Assembly: GCF_963259705.1 (NCBI RefSeq)
Contig: NC_081844.1
Coordinates: 34,785,341-34,849,340, forward strand
Length of the DNA stretch: 64,000 nt
Origin: Myotis daubentonii
Taxonomy: Eukaryota; Chordata; Mammalia; Chiroptera; Vespertilionidae
Direction: 5' to 3'
Shown here: piece by piece, positions 1 to 10,805 of the stretch
Layout: every line of letters starts with the position of its first letter
How positions within the stretch are numbered: the first letter of the stretch is position 1
Made by a program: the position numbers and the translations under genes
Notes under the pieces: model-generated
Told to the model about the DNA's origin: nothing
Database searches by the model: none
The model's input: the letters and a program-made list of their open reading frames with translations, nothing else

Positions 1-228
1 ACTGAGCTGAGGGATGGCGCTGCAGGCAATGGTGTCCCGCGGCTCCTGCCAGGCGAGCTGGCAGCAGGGCAGATGGAAGAGCCCGCCGCCACTTCAAGCT
101 CTAATTGTGTTCCCGTGAGACTCATGCTTCTTCTCTAACCTTGAGATCAACCCGGAGAATTAGGCAAAAGTACCCTCACCTTACTGAGGAGGAAACTCGG
201 GGTTGTGGACCCAAAAAGGGGGGTCCTA

Positions 229-745
229 TGTGTAGGAAATAGGCCTCCGTGATCGATCTTCAGCATAGTCAACTTTTAACGGAAACGTTACTGAATTTCC
301 CCAGGGCAAACAGCATGCAGGGAGGAGGGGAGAGGGTAAAAGAACAAAGAACTGTGTACATGAGCCAGCATCACGGTGGAAACCCCCAGGTGCCCAGGAC
401 AAAACACCTTACACCTGCCTCAACTAGACAGGGGGAGGTGGAGACAACTAGAAAAGGCCTCAGCGCCCTCCCCCACCCCTTTTCTTAAATGGCCCCATAA
501 GAGACAGTTGGGCAATTAAAAAAAAAAAAGACCCAGGTGACATGAGGAAACTATTAACCCCATAGTACTCAGCCAATGAGGAACCGGAGGAAGGACTCTC
601 ACTCCCTAGGAATACATAGCCTGTGACCACTGCTCCGTGTGCGCCTGTTCACCCGGACACCCGTTCTTGCAAGAACGTAGTAAAAGTCTCGTTTTTTGCC
701 ACACTTCTGTCCCCAAGTCTGTTATTTGAATTCAGACAGGTGAGC
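229..745 (+). repeat. Possible solo LTR of an endogenous retrovirus
   Basis: The right part looks like a retroviral LTR. There is a CCAATGAG box near 573, an AGTAAA polyadenylation-type signal at 679-684 followed by a T-rich stretch, and a CA-type end near 744. No internal retroviral genes lie beside it, so a solo LTR is the likeliest reading. The left edge is a guess and no target duplication was found. It could also be a chance promoter-like sequence or another repeat class. Confidence 0.35.
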
Positions 746-1376
746 ATTTCTCACATGTGGAAAGCAACCTCACAGGGTGATGTGATCATAAATTCCCAAC
801 GGGGCAGGTCATGGTGGGCAGCTACGCCCCAGGCATGTAGCTTCTTTAGTGAAAGGTTGACCGTTGCCTTAAGCAAGCCCTGCCCACTGCTCCGTGCACC
901 TTTGAAATAACCACCCTCACGAGAGCACAGAATGTTCACTATCCTGTATTCCCCTTCCTACCTTGCTCCCCCCGCCCCCCTGGCAGTCCCTCCCCATTTC
1001 AATTGCAGAGAATGAACTGCACAACTGCTACTGGGAGCATTGGAGACCTCGCTCCCTGGGATGTTGTCAGTTTGACTCTAATCAACTCGCAAAAATCCTC
1101 TGCAGGTTCGGACGTTTCTTCCGCTGACAGGCTAATCAGCAGAGCATGGATGAGGAGCCCTGGTCCATCTGCCCTGAAGACCGGGGAGGGGAGACCTCAG
1201 GTAGAGGACCATCCTGGGCAGAGAGTCCCTTGCCCTTGCCCTTGGCCACCAGCATCCTTTTCTGTCTCCCTAGAGCAGTGGGCAGCTTGGTGTTGTGGGC
1301 TGAGGAAAAATAATTATCCTTCTACCTTTCTTTTCTTTTCTTTTTTTGGCCATTATGGCATATGTGCCTTTTATTT
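746..1376. other. Gene-free stretch, nothing recognised
   Basis: I see no exon, tRNA or clear repeat here. The short open frames have no recognisable protein similarity. This would be 5' flank or an intron of the GULO remnant, whose first coding exon I could not find. Confidence 0.5.
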
Positions 1377-1377
1377 T

Positions 1378-1578
1378 ATTTAAATATATTTTTATTGATT
1401 TCAGAGAGGAAGGGAGGGGGAGAGAGAGAGAGAAACATCAATGATGAGAGAGAATCATTGATCGCTGCCTCCTGCACTCCCCCTACTGGGGATTGAGCCT
1501 GTGCCCTGACCGGGAATCAAACCGTGACCTGCTGGTTCATAGGTTGATGCTCAACCACTGAGCCACTCTGGCCGGACT
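1378..1578 (-). repeat. Ves SINE
   Basis: Read on the minus strand it starts with a degenerate tRNA-like head (box A and box B type sequence), passes through the CCCCAGTAGGGGGAG-type core and the TCTCTCTCATCATTGATG tail, and ends in an A/T-rich 3' end. This is the standard vesper-bat Ves SINE structure of about 200 bp. Confidence 0.9.
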
Positions 1579-2072
1579 CCTTCTACCCTTCTAAATTCTT
1601 CTTTCTGGACTCAAAATCAAATTGATCTAAGACAGAGTAACAGGAGAAAATGATGTATTTACATACAAATTTACCAAAAAAGAAAAAAAAAAGACTAAAA
1701 TTTACCAAAAAGGATTTACACATATACATACAGATGAAGATTTATTACATATACATACATCCGTGAAGGAGATCAGAGAGGTGAGTGTCCATCGCAGCCC
1801 AGCATGCGATGGCCCGAGTCTCCAGCTCATCCGGGTACTCGAGGCCAGGCCCTGCCCCTGCTTCCCAGGCTAGGACCCCGCCCTCCCATCCCAGCGTTGC
1901 CGGCCAGTGAGAGCTGCATGCAGTCAGGGCCTGGAGTGGCCAGCACAGTAGCCTCTAGCCAGGCAGGGGCACCGGAGGCCCCGAGGGTGCATGGCCTGGG
2001 TGCCTGCCCCCTGCAGGCCCTGCGTCTTAGAGAAAGGCCTGCGCTGGGGCTGATCAGGCATGGCCTTGGCAG

Positions 2073-2212
2073 GTGCTGGCCCTGGCCAGGCAGCAGAACA
2101 AGAGGCTGAAGGTGGTGGTGGTGGTGGGAGGGTGGGGGGGCACTCGCCCTCGGACGTTGCCTGCCCGGATGGCTTTATGACCCACATGGGCGAGATGAAG
2201 CGGGTCCTCCAG
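2073..2212 (+). pseudogene. GULO: GULO pseudo-exon (FAD-attachment region)
   Basis: It begins after a CTTGGCAG acceptor and encodes [14 protein letters not shown], then after a frame change [20 protein letters not shown]. The family has K-V-V-G-G-G-H-S here, where the histidine holds FAD covalently. In this copy 29 nt separate the AAG lysine codon (2109-2111) from the His codon (2141-2143) instead of 15, mostly extra GTG and G bases. The exon ends at CAG followed by GTCCTC, a weak donor compared with GTAAGT. Confidence 0.88.
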
Positions 2213-2544
2213 GTCCTCTCGGCCCTCTCCTGCCTGCCTCTGCAGCCACCAGCCTCAGCCTCCATCCCAAATCCCAGGAAGAGGTTCCTTAGCCTTTCCT
2301 CTCAGGCCAGATTCCTCCTTCCCCCCCAGTTCCAAAATGACACTCCAATTCCTGATCCGCTAGTGATCACCCTCCCCAGAGCCCTTCCTGGGCTTGCTCA
2401 GGCCTCTTGTTAGGTCTGTGCGCCCCCTGGTGGCCATGGAGAGGATGTCCACGCCCCTCTCCTGCCGGAGCCTCCTCACTAGTACATGAATGGTAAGTCA
2501 GACCCCAAAAGCGGGGCTCACCATGACAAATCCAGAAGGATTGG

Positions 2545-2660
2545 CACTTAGTTGGTTTTACTTATGGGGAAGCTGAATATCAGAGAGGGCGAGTGACTTG
2601 CCTAGGGTCACAGAGCCATCAGCAACAGAGCTGGGCAGAGAGTCAGGAGTCCGACACCAG
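2545..2660 (-). repeat. MIR SINE fragment
   Basis: The GACTTGCCTAGGGTCACAGA core followed by a degenerate tRNA-like end is the typical reverse-oriented MIR signature. Confidence 0.65.
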
Positions 2661-2967
2661 CCCTGTGCTGGGATCCTGTCCATGCAAGTCATCCAGCCCT
2701 CGGTGCCCGCAGGGGCCTGCCAGGCGTCTAGGAGCCTGCCGGGAGTGCCACATGTTCACGCCTTAGCAGGGCTCCTACTGCCACCTGACAGGTCCTGCTC
2801 CCCTGGGATAACCCCCTGTCCGCCCAGCAATTTCCTCATTTGCTCAGACTGACAATTTCCACCTCGTAGAAAATGTTCCGGTCATGGGATCAGCCGTGGC
2901 AGTAATTAACCCTGATTGCTAATGAGCGAGGACGGGCTCCAGCAATCGATTTCGCCAGCTCTGTACT

Positions 2968-3044
2968 CAGGTGACTGCGAAGGCTGGCATCCTCCTGGCT
3001 GACCTGCACCTGCAGCTGGATAAGCGTGGCCTGGCCTTGTCCCA
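2968..3044 (+). pseudogene. GULO: GULO pseudo-exon (ILLADLH region)
   Basis: The frame reads Q-V-T-A-K-A-G-I-L-L-A-D-L-H-L-Q-L-D, then K-R-G-L-A-L-S, close to rodent GULO around residues 84-108. It ends CCA followed by GTAAGAG, an intact donor at the expected codon phase. The 5' end is poorly conserved: the codons expected before the glutamine (DKEKK in rodents) do not match. Confidence 0.85.
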
Positions 3045-3264
3045 GTAAGAGCCCCTCCTCCATTCCTGGGTGGGCCAGTGCTCCCAGCACCCCCTGCCCT
3101 GGCCTCAGCCAGACACTCAGGATCTGGCCGGTTCAGTGACCTTTACATGGGAATAGAAACAGGCCAGGGACGAGCTAAGCGTTCAAGAACAGCCTTGCAC
3201 AGGGGTGGGAAACCATGGCTTAAGCTCCCCATGGGTTTCGCCTGCAGGGGCTCATCTGCACCAC

Positions 3265-3470
3265 GGGCCACGTGGCCTGTGGTCACTGGAGTGTCACGGC
3301 TGAGCACGGGCGGCCGATGCATCCTGGCTTCACCACTGTTGTCCGTGTGGCCCGGGGCAAGTCTCTCCCCCCCTGGCTACGGCAGTTTGCCCCCCTGGAA
3401 TATGGGGGTGAGCACGACAACCGTGCACGCGGGGTGCTTAGGAGAGTGTACACAGTGCTCTGTGAGTGTT
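3265..3470 (+). repeat. MIR SINE fragment
   Basis: It runs from a tRNA-like TCCTGGCTTCACCACT segment through a GGGCAAGTCTCT core to a 3' part ending near GTGTACACAGTGCTC, which is the MIR layout in forward orientation. It lies in a GULO intron. Confidence 0.6.
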
Positions 3471-4384
3471 TGTAATGGGCTTGGGGCGTGAGACAGGCCC
3501 TTTGCAGAGCCCTCACCCTGTGCTGTCAGATGTCAGCACTGCCGGGGGTTGGGCGTCACGGGTCAGTGTGTCCTGCCACCCAGGCGTGCAGCTCTCCTCC
3601 GAGCACCAGCTCTGAGGAAGAGACACAGAGCAAACGCTGTGGATGGAGCTGGGTCCCCTGTGGTCCAGGCTCAGAGATCAAAACCAAACCGTCCCAAAGC
3701 AGTTTCTAAGGGATTCCCTTCGTTTTGTCGAGCACCATGAGAGAATTGCTATCTAGACCTTGAAACCTGGCCTTGTTTCTCATCAGCAGGGAACACGCAT
3801 GTTGGCTGCTCTTGTCCCCCCTTCCCCTCCCCCTCCCTCTTTCTACCACAAACGTCTCAGAGAATCGCCAGGCAAGACAGGGGCAACCTGAGGGATGGGT
3901 GAGCGGGAGGGGAAAGACGGAGCCCTGTGTTCATCAGCCCCGCTCCCGTAGGTAAGAGCTGTTGCAGCCGAAGCATGATCCATTGTATGGGACCTGGTCC
4001 CCAGGTGCTCAGAGCCCCCCTCCGCCCCCCCCCCCCCCGCCATGGATGTGTCATTACCCCCCTCAGAGCTGGCTTCACTGCCCAAGAGAGCCCAGTGGGA
4101 ATTGGGGGTGAAGGACAACACAATGATCCCCACCCCCAAGATCTGGCCACAGTCCTGGTCCACTATCCAGGGCTGATCTCACACGGATTGCCTCGGTTTC
4201 TCAAAATGATGAGCAGAGGATGGAAATAACTCCGAGTGGCAGAAATCAAAATGCACGCGGGATTTCCTGGCCCCGTCTCCAGGGAAGCGCAGCCCAGCAG
4301 ACTGGCCTTTGGGCAGCAGTGGGAGACCCCACTGTGTGTGTGACACATTACGCCCAGGGCAGGGAGCAAGGGTGGGGACCGGCG

Positions 4385-4515
4385 TCTCTCGTATCCACTG
4401 TGCGCCGGGCGCTTAGCTGGGTGCTGCGCACACTCTCTGAGAGAGTCCTCATCCTCACTTCACAGATGAGGAAGCGGAGAGGTTAAAGAACACGCCCCCG
4501 GTCACACAGCTAGTG
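4385..4515 (-). repeat. MIR SINE
   Basis: It shows the reverse MIR order: CACTGTGCGCCGGGCGCTTA, then TTCACAGATGAGGAAGC, then GGTCACACAGCTAGTGA. It lies in a GULO intron. Confidence 0.8.
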
Positions 4516-5548
4516 AACCAGTGCCCGGCCTTTGTTCAGTGCCGGGCCCTGCGGACCCTTTTCACTGGCCATCTCCCGCTCACTGCTCTGGATCTTACAC
4601 AAAATCCCGTTGTTCTCAAAAACCGTTCTGACGCCCTCCCCCCACAGAGGGCCGCCGTGGCCTGTTTCTGCCAGTGTGTCCTCTCTGGTCCCGGTCACGG
4701 TGAATCAGGATTAGTTCAGCTTCATCTGTTCCCTCAGCCTGAGCACCCAGCCACCGACGGTACATGTCAAAGGCAATTTCCATCCAATTTAGCAGGTGGC
4801 GGGGTGTGGAGAAGGGCTTAAACGGGCCGTGAGACAGGCGTCCTCTGGAAGCGGGGCCAAGGGGCGGGAGACTGGGGCTAAACGTCTGTTCCAGCAGCGT
4901 CCTACTCTTCGGAGAAACCCAGAGGTTTCTGGTTGGGGTGGCTAAGGAGGAGAAGCGGGCTCCTGAGGCAGGTGGGTCCCCGACGAGAGGGTGGACTCAG
5001 CTTGGCAGACATGGTGCCCAGGAAGAGCAACCGGCAGGGAGAGGCTGCAGGGGACCCTGGTCCCCGGGGCTGCGAGTTGGGACAGCAGAGCCGGTCCTCC
5101 CCCAGACGCACACACACTCCCCCTTTGCCTTCCCCGGGCTCCGCCCAGGGCCTCTCGCTCTTGGGAGCCCGGTCTCAGCTTAGACCTGCTCCAGGCCAGG
5201 ACAGCTTGCTGCATCCTGACAGTGAGGCCCTCAGATGAGCAAGGCAGCCAAGCGGGGGCAAGCCACTGGGTCCCCTGGAGCCTCGCGTGGTGGGCGGTCC
5301 CCCTCCCGGCTGAGGGCTGATGCCACTCAGACATAGCCTCCCTGTCCCTACGCCTCCTTTCTCCCTTCCCAAGGCTGAGACTCGCCCCAGGCTGTGACCG
5401 TAGACCCAGCTGTGGAAGTCCCGTGGCCAGATGACAGCGACCTTCCGGGAACAGGCGCTACAAGGACACACAGGAAAGTGAGGACTTCCTCCACAGTGGA
5501 CGGGAAATGCCCACCGGGGTCCTCAAGTGGCTCTTCTCCCACTGCCAG

Positions 5549-5724
5549 GTGGTGGCGCTCACCCTGCTGTGGCGACGGGACCATCCCGGGATCTCCAAGT
5601 CCAGCAATGCAGGGGCGTGCCAGGCCGCGGGGTGCACCTGGGCTGCCCGTCGCCCTCACGTCACCTTGCAGTGTGTGCCCCAGTCCCACTTGCAGGAGGC
5701 CTCCTTCCCTCCGCCCTGAGAGAG
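5549..5724 (+). pseudogene. GULO: GULO pseudo-exon with in-frame stop
   Basis: After an acceptor (TCTTCTCCCACTGCCAG) it starts V-V-A-L-T-L and later reads VTLQCVPQ and HLQEASFP, as in rodent GULO. Against that family it lacks about 3 nt, then 1 nt before the VHLG segment and 5 nt before VTLQ; the frame is restored after these. A further 1-nt loss near the end creates TGA at 5717-5719. The 3' edge (before GTTCTG) is uncertain. Confidence 0.88.
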
Positions 5725-7301
5725 GTTCTGGGCCTTGCCTGCCACCACTCAGCCCCTGTGAAGTGATCAGGAATGCCCCAGGGAAGGGGGCCACCCCCCC
5801 ACCCCACCCCCGGGAGGCATGAGAAGCGGCTGCTGAGGGGAAAGCGTTCTCTAAGCCATAGTAACTTTCAAATTCAGAAGGGTCCCCTGCAAGGAAGATC
5901 TTACCTGCAGGTCTCCGGTTCCTAAAACGAAGCCAAGGGCAGGCGCTACTCCGAGGATGGAGAGTGTGCGCTGGAGAAACAGCGGCGAGGACCCTGATGC
6001 CAAGAGGCCTTGAGGAACCCATGCACGAAAGGGGAAAACTGCAAGCCAGCGTCTGAGCCACGTTCCGTGAAGCACAGAGCCTGGCTGATCGTAGTTTACA
6101 CTGGCTTTATTCCCACATGGCAGGGCTGCTCCGAGGTCAAGAAAGGCCCAGAAATTTCCAGAAAATTCCAAAACAGGATGATTAAAACTTTGGTTTGTCT
6201 TCATTTCTGATACCCACGAAAGAAGGCCCTCTCACGCAGAGTGAGAGGATGCCGTGCTGTGCTCCAGAAAACAGCAGGGTGTCGTTTTACAGACAAATCC
6301 CTCCTGCTCTCGGGGCAGGTGAGCAGGCGACGGGACACAGGCTGGCGTTTGGAGCACGAGCACCCTTTGATGAGGTCAGTGCATCTCTGTGACGTCAGAC
6401 ACGTGAACATGGACAGGCTGGGGGCAACCGTGGACCATGAGTGAGCCCTCAGGGGTGGGGGTGGGCAAGAGGAGCCGGGCAAACTGTAGTGTTGCCCACC
6501 CCGCACTGAGCAATGCCATAAGCTAGGAGGATTCTGACGGAGGGCCTGAGACTCTCTCAGAGGCAAACGCATTTCATGATTAACCTCATAAATTTGATCC
6601 ACGTGGTCTGGCATTTACGCTATCAACTTGGCTGATTTGATAACCATCCGTTCTATTAATAAACCCTGCAGAACTAGGCCCTTTTCAAGTTGCTGTGGGA
6701 TTATTGAATGCTTGCTGGGTTTGCCACGCTGTTCTGCTACAGGTGGAAAATAGCAGGCAAATGCTGGGTCTACATAGGATACTGAGATGGGAGGCTCTGG
6801 GCACCTACAGGGTGGCATTGAGAGCCCGTGGAGGGCGGAATCAGACCCGGGTTCAGTCCCAACTGTGCCACTTACGGGCTGCATGCCTAAGTGGTCCCTA
6901 TTATTTCCTCAACCTCACTCTCACTTCCCTCTCCCTGGTCTAGTTCACGTCTGAACTTTATGCTTCATTGTGAATAAGAGTTCCTGGAATGCGTTCATTA
7001 CAGAGTTTTAACCCATTTGGTGGCGCACACTTGAAACCATTTTAGTCATTCTGACCACTGTTCCCATCACTGGATAACATCTTGAGCAGATTGTTTTACT
7101 CCTGAAAATGTCGCAGTGAATAAACAATCTGCTTACTTTGGACTGCCGATCTCATGTCCAAACAAAGCTCTTCCCTCCCCCATCAGAGGAGGCGGGTGGA
7201 GGAGGTGAGTAGCATACACTCCACCCTCACGCCCCCTCCTGTTCTGAGGCCCCCAGAGCAGAGTAGGAAAGGGGCCTGGGCGGACTCTGGACCCCTCCCG
7301 G

Positions 7302-7304
<3 letters not shown>
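5725..7304. other. Gene-free stretch
   Basis: I searched this stretch on both strands for the remaining GULO exons and saw none. Around 6825-6935 there is a degenerate MIR-like sequence (GGTTCAGTCCCAACTGTGCC). Open frames of up to 237 codons on the minus strand have no recognisable similarity. Confidence 0.5.

Positions 7305-7355
<51 letters not shown>
7305..7355. repeat. (TC)n microsatellite
   Basis: About 25 uninterrupted TC units. Confidence 0.98.
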
Positions 7356-7357
<2 letters not shown>

Positions 7358-7984
7358 CTTTTGTCAAGCTCTTCTAAGGTTATCTGAGGTAGCAGGTGTC
7401 TTGCTTGGTCTGGTGACTTAGGTCTCCTCCAGACCGGACGGTGGTTCCTCAGACAGGCCTTGACCTTCACTCGGCACCCTCACAGAGCGGCCCCGTGTCC
7501 TCGGACTGCCATCAGTCCGAGCCTCCAGCCCCCCGTGGTGGGACAAAGGTGCTGCCCTATGATGAGCATTTTCTTTTTCTTTTTTGAATTGAGACCATTT
7601 TAATTTATTACACTTATAACCACGAATGATAAACTGCACAGCTTCTTAACATTTTACACCGTAACCCTATGCACTGAAACATTTTACCTGACCAGGTAAC
7701 ACACATGTATTCTTTAAACAGAAGTATTGGGGGGGAATGTGTTCACACCTTGGAAATGTCATACGTTTAAAGTCTTGCTTAGAAAGTCCTCTGTTCAAGT
7801 GGCGATATGACTGTCTTCTGAAAACTGATGTTTACACCCAAGTGTCTTACAATACATTTGCCCAGATGAGGGCTGCAAGGTAAAAGCCGGTTCTGAGAGG
7901 ATCCAGATCCCAATTTGACAAATACGACACACCTGCTTGTTTACTTGATTGTTTTGTTCTCGGCAGCCCTCTCCCCTCCTCCCT

Positions 7985-8160
7985 TTTATTTTTTTAAAAT
8001 TGTATTTTTCAAGTACAGTTTACAATCAACATTATTCTGTATTAGTTTCAGGCATACAGCGTGATATTTCCAGGACCCACCTGGCACCTAACACCATTAT
8101 TACAGTATGGTTGACCATATCCCCTACACTGTACTGTGCGTCAGTCCTGGCAGTTTGCAT
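7985..8160 (+). repeat. Possible LINE-1 3' end fragment
   Basis: The run from TTACAATCAACATTATTCTG through TATTAGTTTCAGGCATACAG resembles the 3' UTR of laurasiatherian L1 elements. It is diverged and the name is from memory. Confidence 0.45.
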
Positions 8161-8287
8161 CTGTGATCACCGTCTAACCCCAGTGGGGACGATGTCAAAA
8201 GCCTAATCGGAGGCCCTTTGGGCAAGTGAAGTCTGAGCCAAATGGCCCTTCCATCGCCCCCACCCCGCCACTGGGTGGTGAGCTCTG

Positions 8288-8290
<3 letters not shown>

Positions 8291-8332
<42 letters not shown>
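8291..8332. repeat. (CA)n microsatellite
   Basis: About 21 AC units. Confidence 0.98.
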
Positions 8333-8334
<2 letters not shown>

Positions 8335-9153
8335 CTCCGGGCTCCCGCCCTGCCCCCATCCCCTCTGCTTCCCAGGGAAGGCAGGCAGCCAGAGGCCCTT
8401 TCTCAGGACCGAGGGCTCGGTGCTTTCCCCTCCAGTCCTTCCTGGGCACAGACACTTTCCTAATGAAGGTCCTTCCAGAAAGCCTTGTAACCTGAGGGAT
8501 GAACAACGCCCGCGTTGAGGGCAGCTGTGGGGACTTAACGGGATGACAGGAAGCCATTGGCCCAGGAGTTCACTTGGGTTGGCTCACGGCTGCTGGTTAC
8601 AGTTACGCAAGCTGCACCCTGCACAGCTCCGGGGCCATTTTCACCCTCAGAGATGCATATCTCAATACACCTTCTGGCAGAGCCCAGTCATGTGTCCACA
8701 TAGGGACTCACCCCAGGGTTGGTGCCACCCTGGCAGATGCCAGGCCCTCTTTTCTAAAATATCAAGGCCTGCTCCCACTTTGCCGTGAGAATCCTAGAAG
8801 CCAGCAACCAAGGGCTCATGATGCACAGTCCCCCGCCAGGAGTACCCCAATTTTGTCCCCCTGCTTTCGTGACCTCATGTCCTGCCTCAATCCTTCTACT
8901 GCCTCAGGCTGGGACTTCTGTCAGGGCCGGAGGGACATCCAAAGACCCTCAAACCAGGCCCCTGTGCCAAGGGGACAGAGGATGAAGAGGAGGCCCCAGG
9001 GATCCTTGGAGTCAGCTTTGGGCTCTGTCTTTTCAGGTGCTAGTCTAAGCAGTTCATAAAAACGAGCAACAGGCGGATATATAATGACTGGCAGAATCTA
9101 GCAGCATAACAACGGAAAACAGAAAATAATTTTGGAAACATGATGTATGACAA

Positions 9154-9667
9154 TCTACACTAATAAAAGACAAAGATGCTAATTGACCGTACCTTCGCTA
9201 TGCCCTAAGCCATGCCCACCAGCCGATCAGAGTGACTATATGAAAATTAACCAAGATGACGGCCGGCAACCATGGAGCTGGAGCAAGCAGGAGGCTTGGT
9301 TGCCCGGGTAATGGAGGAAGCCAAGCTTCCCGCCAGCCCTGAGCTGGCTGTGACCTCTGCTAAAGGCAACAACGTTTCAATTATAGAATCTAAACAAATC
9401 CCAGATACCTGCTTCCAGCCAGCCTCCACTGGGAGCTTGGGTGGCTGGGGGTTGTGGCCAGCCTGCAAACAGCCATCAGCTCCCTCACCTAGGATGGCCA
9501 GGAACCCCAGTGGGGACTCCCACACTGAAGGGGCTGTGGCCAGCCTGCAAACAGCCATTAGCCTCTCACCCAGGCTGTCCAGGCACCCCAGTGGAGATCC
9601 CCACCCTGAAGGGGCTGTGGCCAGCCTGCAAACTGCCATCAGCCCCTCACCCAGGATGGCCAGGCAC
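9154..9667 (+). mobile_element. HeliBat Helitron, unit A
   Basis: It starts with the Helitron 5' TC inside TCTACACTAATAAAAG, directly after an A, and continues with a HeliBat-like head containing ATGCTAATTGACC. The interior is about 250 bp of unique sequence followed by about 81-bp tandem repeats. It has no 3' hairpin-CTAG end of its own; the next HeliBat start (TCCTATATAATG) follows at 9668. It codes for no helicase, so it would depend on an autonomous relative. Confidence 0.85.
9454..9667 (+). repeat. About 81-bp tandem repeat inside HeliBat
   Basis: The motif GTGGCCAGCCTGCAAAC recurs at 9454, 9536 and 9617, giving periods of 82 and 81 bp. The units differ by point changes. The same repeat occurs in the minus-strand HeliBat at 12420-12725. 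Confidence 0.9.
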
Positions 9668-10128
9668 TCCTATATAATGAAAGGGTAATATGCAAATTGA
9701 CCCTAACAGCAGAACAACTGGGAATGACTGGTCACTATGACACACACTGACCACCAGGGGGCAGATGCTCAATGCAGGAGCTGCCCCCTGGTGGTCAGCG
9801 CCCTCCTATAGGGGGAGCTCTGCTCAGCCACAAGCCAGGCTGATGGCTGCCAGTACAGCGGTGGTAGTGGGAGTCTCTCCCGCCTCCTCAGCAGCGCTAA
9901 GGATGTCCGACTGCAACTTAGGCCTACTCCCCGCTGGCAAGTGGACATCCCCCGAGGGCTGCCAGGCTGCCAAAGGGATGTCTGACTTCCAGCTTAGGCC
10001 CTTTTCCCCAGGGAGTGGGCCTAAGACAGCAGGTGGTCATCCCCCGAAGGGTCCCAGACTGCAAGAGGGCGCAGGTCGGGCTGAGGGACGCCCCTGAGTG
10101 CACAAAATTTTGTGCACCAGGCCTCTAG
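9668..10128 (+). mobile_element. HeliBat Helitron, unit B
   Basis: The 5' end is TCCTATATAATGAAAGGG followed by TAATATGCAAATTGACC. The 3' end carries an inverted repeat (GTGCACAAAATTTTGTGCAC) just before GGCCTCTAG, with CTAG at 10125-10128 followed by T. This is the textbook HeliBat terminus. There is also an internal inverted pair around 9750-9800 (CTGACCACCAGGGGGCAG and its complement). Confidence 0.93.
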
Positions 10129-10639
10129 TGTAATATATAATTTATAATTACTGTCATTTTAACAAATGCCTTCTGAACCTATAACCCATATATATATATA
10201 CAAAATTGTATACACACTTTGAATGATTATAGTTACTGTTTATTAACATCCAGTTCATTTTCAAAATTTAGAAGAACCTATAGAAATAAATAGCTTTTGT
10301 GGTCAATGCCTGTTTTCCAACTGATGACTGTTCTGGTCCAGGCTGTGCTGGTATCGCAAAGCAATGGAATCGCAACATCAAGAATCATTTCGTTCGGTAT
10401 TTGTGTACCTTCAATTCATCAAGTGTTGCTGGTTTTGTACCGTAATCTTTATCTTTTAAGTACACCCATTAAAAAAAAGGTTTAGTGGCACTTTAGAATA
10501 AATTTTCTTTGTTCAAAGCTTAGTCTGACTTCACCCATTATTTCTTCACCCATTATTTCAAATCAATTAAACCTGAAAAGGAGTGAAAATCAAGTGTGTT
10601 ATCACTGTTAAAGCTCTGCTCTAGGCCCTAGAGTCTAAG

Positions 10640-10805
10640 CTAGGGGGTCTGTGGCTCATCTCAGGGGCAACTGGATTCAGACACCCCCATATTTGGAAAA
10701 GCAACCTTCACATTTCATTTCTGCGTGAAAAAAAGTGGAGGGTAAGGGAGGGAAGGTGAGGGTTCCATATTCACCAACACTCAAATTCTTATCAACCAAG
10801 AAAGA
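10640..10805 (-). pseudogene. CLU: Second copy of the CLU last-exon region
   Basis: This stretch repeats, in the same orientation, the junction of CLU intron 8 and exon 9 at about 13360-13528. Both share GGGGCAAC[T/A]GGATTCAGACA, CACCCCCATA, GGAAAAGCAACCTTCACATT and TATTCACC[A/G]ACACTCAAATTC. Read on the minus strand, the copy keeps a T-rich tract, a CAG acceptor and the AAATGAAATGTG start of the exon. If it were spliced to exon 8 the frame would stop after three more codons. It includes intron sequence, so it is not a processed copy. Whether it is ever used as a terminal exon cannot be told from sequence. Confidence 0.85.

Larger units (their letters stand above)
2073..5724 (+). pseudogene. 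GULO: L-gulonolactone oxidase remnant (unitary pseudogene)
   Basis: GULO is the FAD-dependent ER membrane enzyme that makes L-ascorbate from L-gulono-1,4-lactone. Three exon-like blocks match the known mammalian protein in order and on one strand: 2073-2212 (about residues 36-77), 2968-3044 (about 84-109) and 5549-5724 (from about 140). The first contains [12 protein letters not shown] and [10 protein letters not shown]; the last contains VTLQCVPQ and HLQEASFP. The reading frame is broken by a 14-nt excess in a GTG/G run just before the FAD-binding His motif, by a 1-nt and a 5-nt loss, and by an in-frame TGA at 5717-5719. The exon expected between 3044 and 5549, and all later exons up to CLU, were not found. 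Position and strand fit the known EPHX2-GULO-CLU order. The identification is firm; the extent of exon loss is less sure because it rests on reading by eye. Confidence 0.88.

Noticed and set aside
3265..3470. Possible missing GULO exon (sequence similar to the GIKHGILAT segment)
   Set aside because: The similarity is short and the surrounding order matches a MIR SINE.
5348..6061. 237-codon open frame on the minus strand
   Set aside because: It overlaps the GULO pseudo-exon on the other strand, has no recognisable domain and reflects high GC content.
8226..8557. Threonine-histidine or cysteine-valine repeat proteins
   Set aside because: They are translations of the CA/GT microsatellite and have no splice or promoter support.
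9454..9667. CRISPR-like regular repeats
   Set aside because: The units are directly adjacent, diverged and inside a HeliBat in a mammalian genome; there are no spacers.
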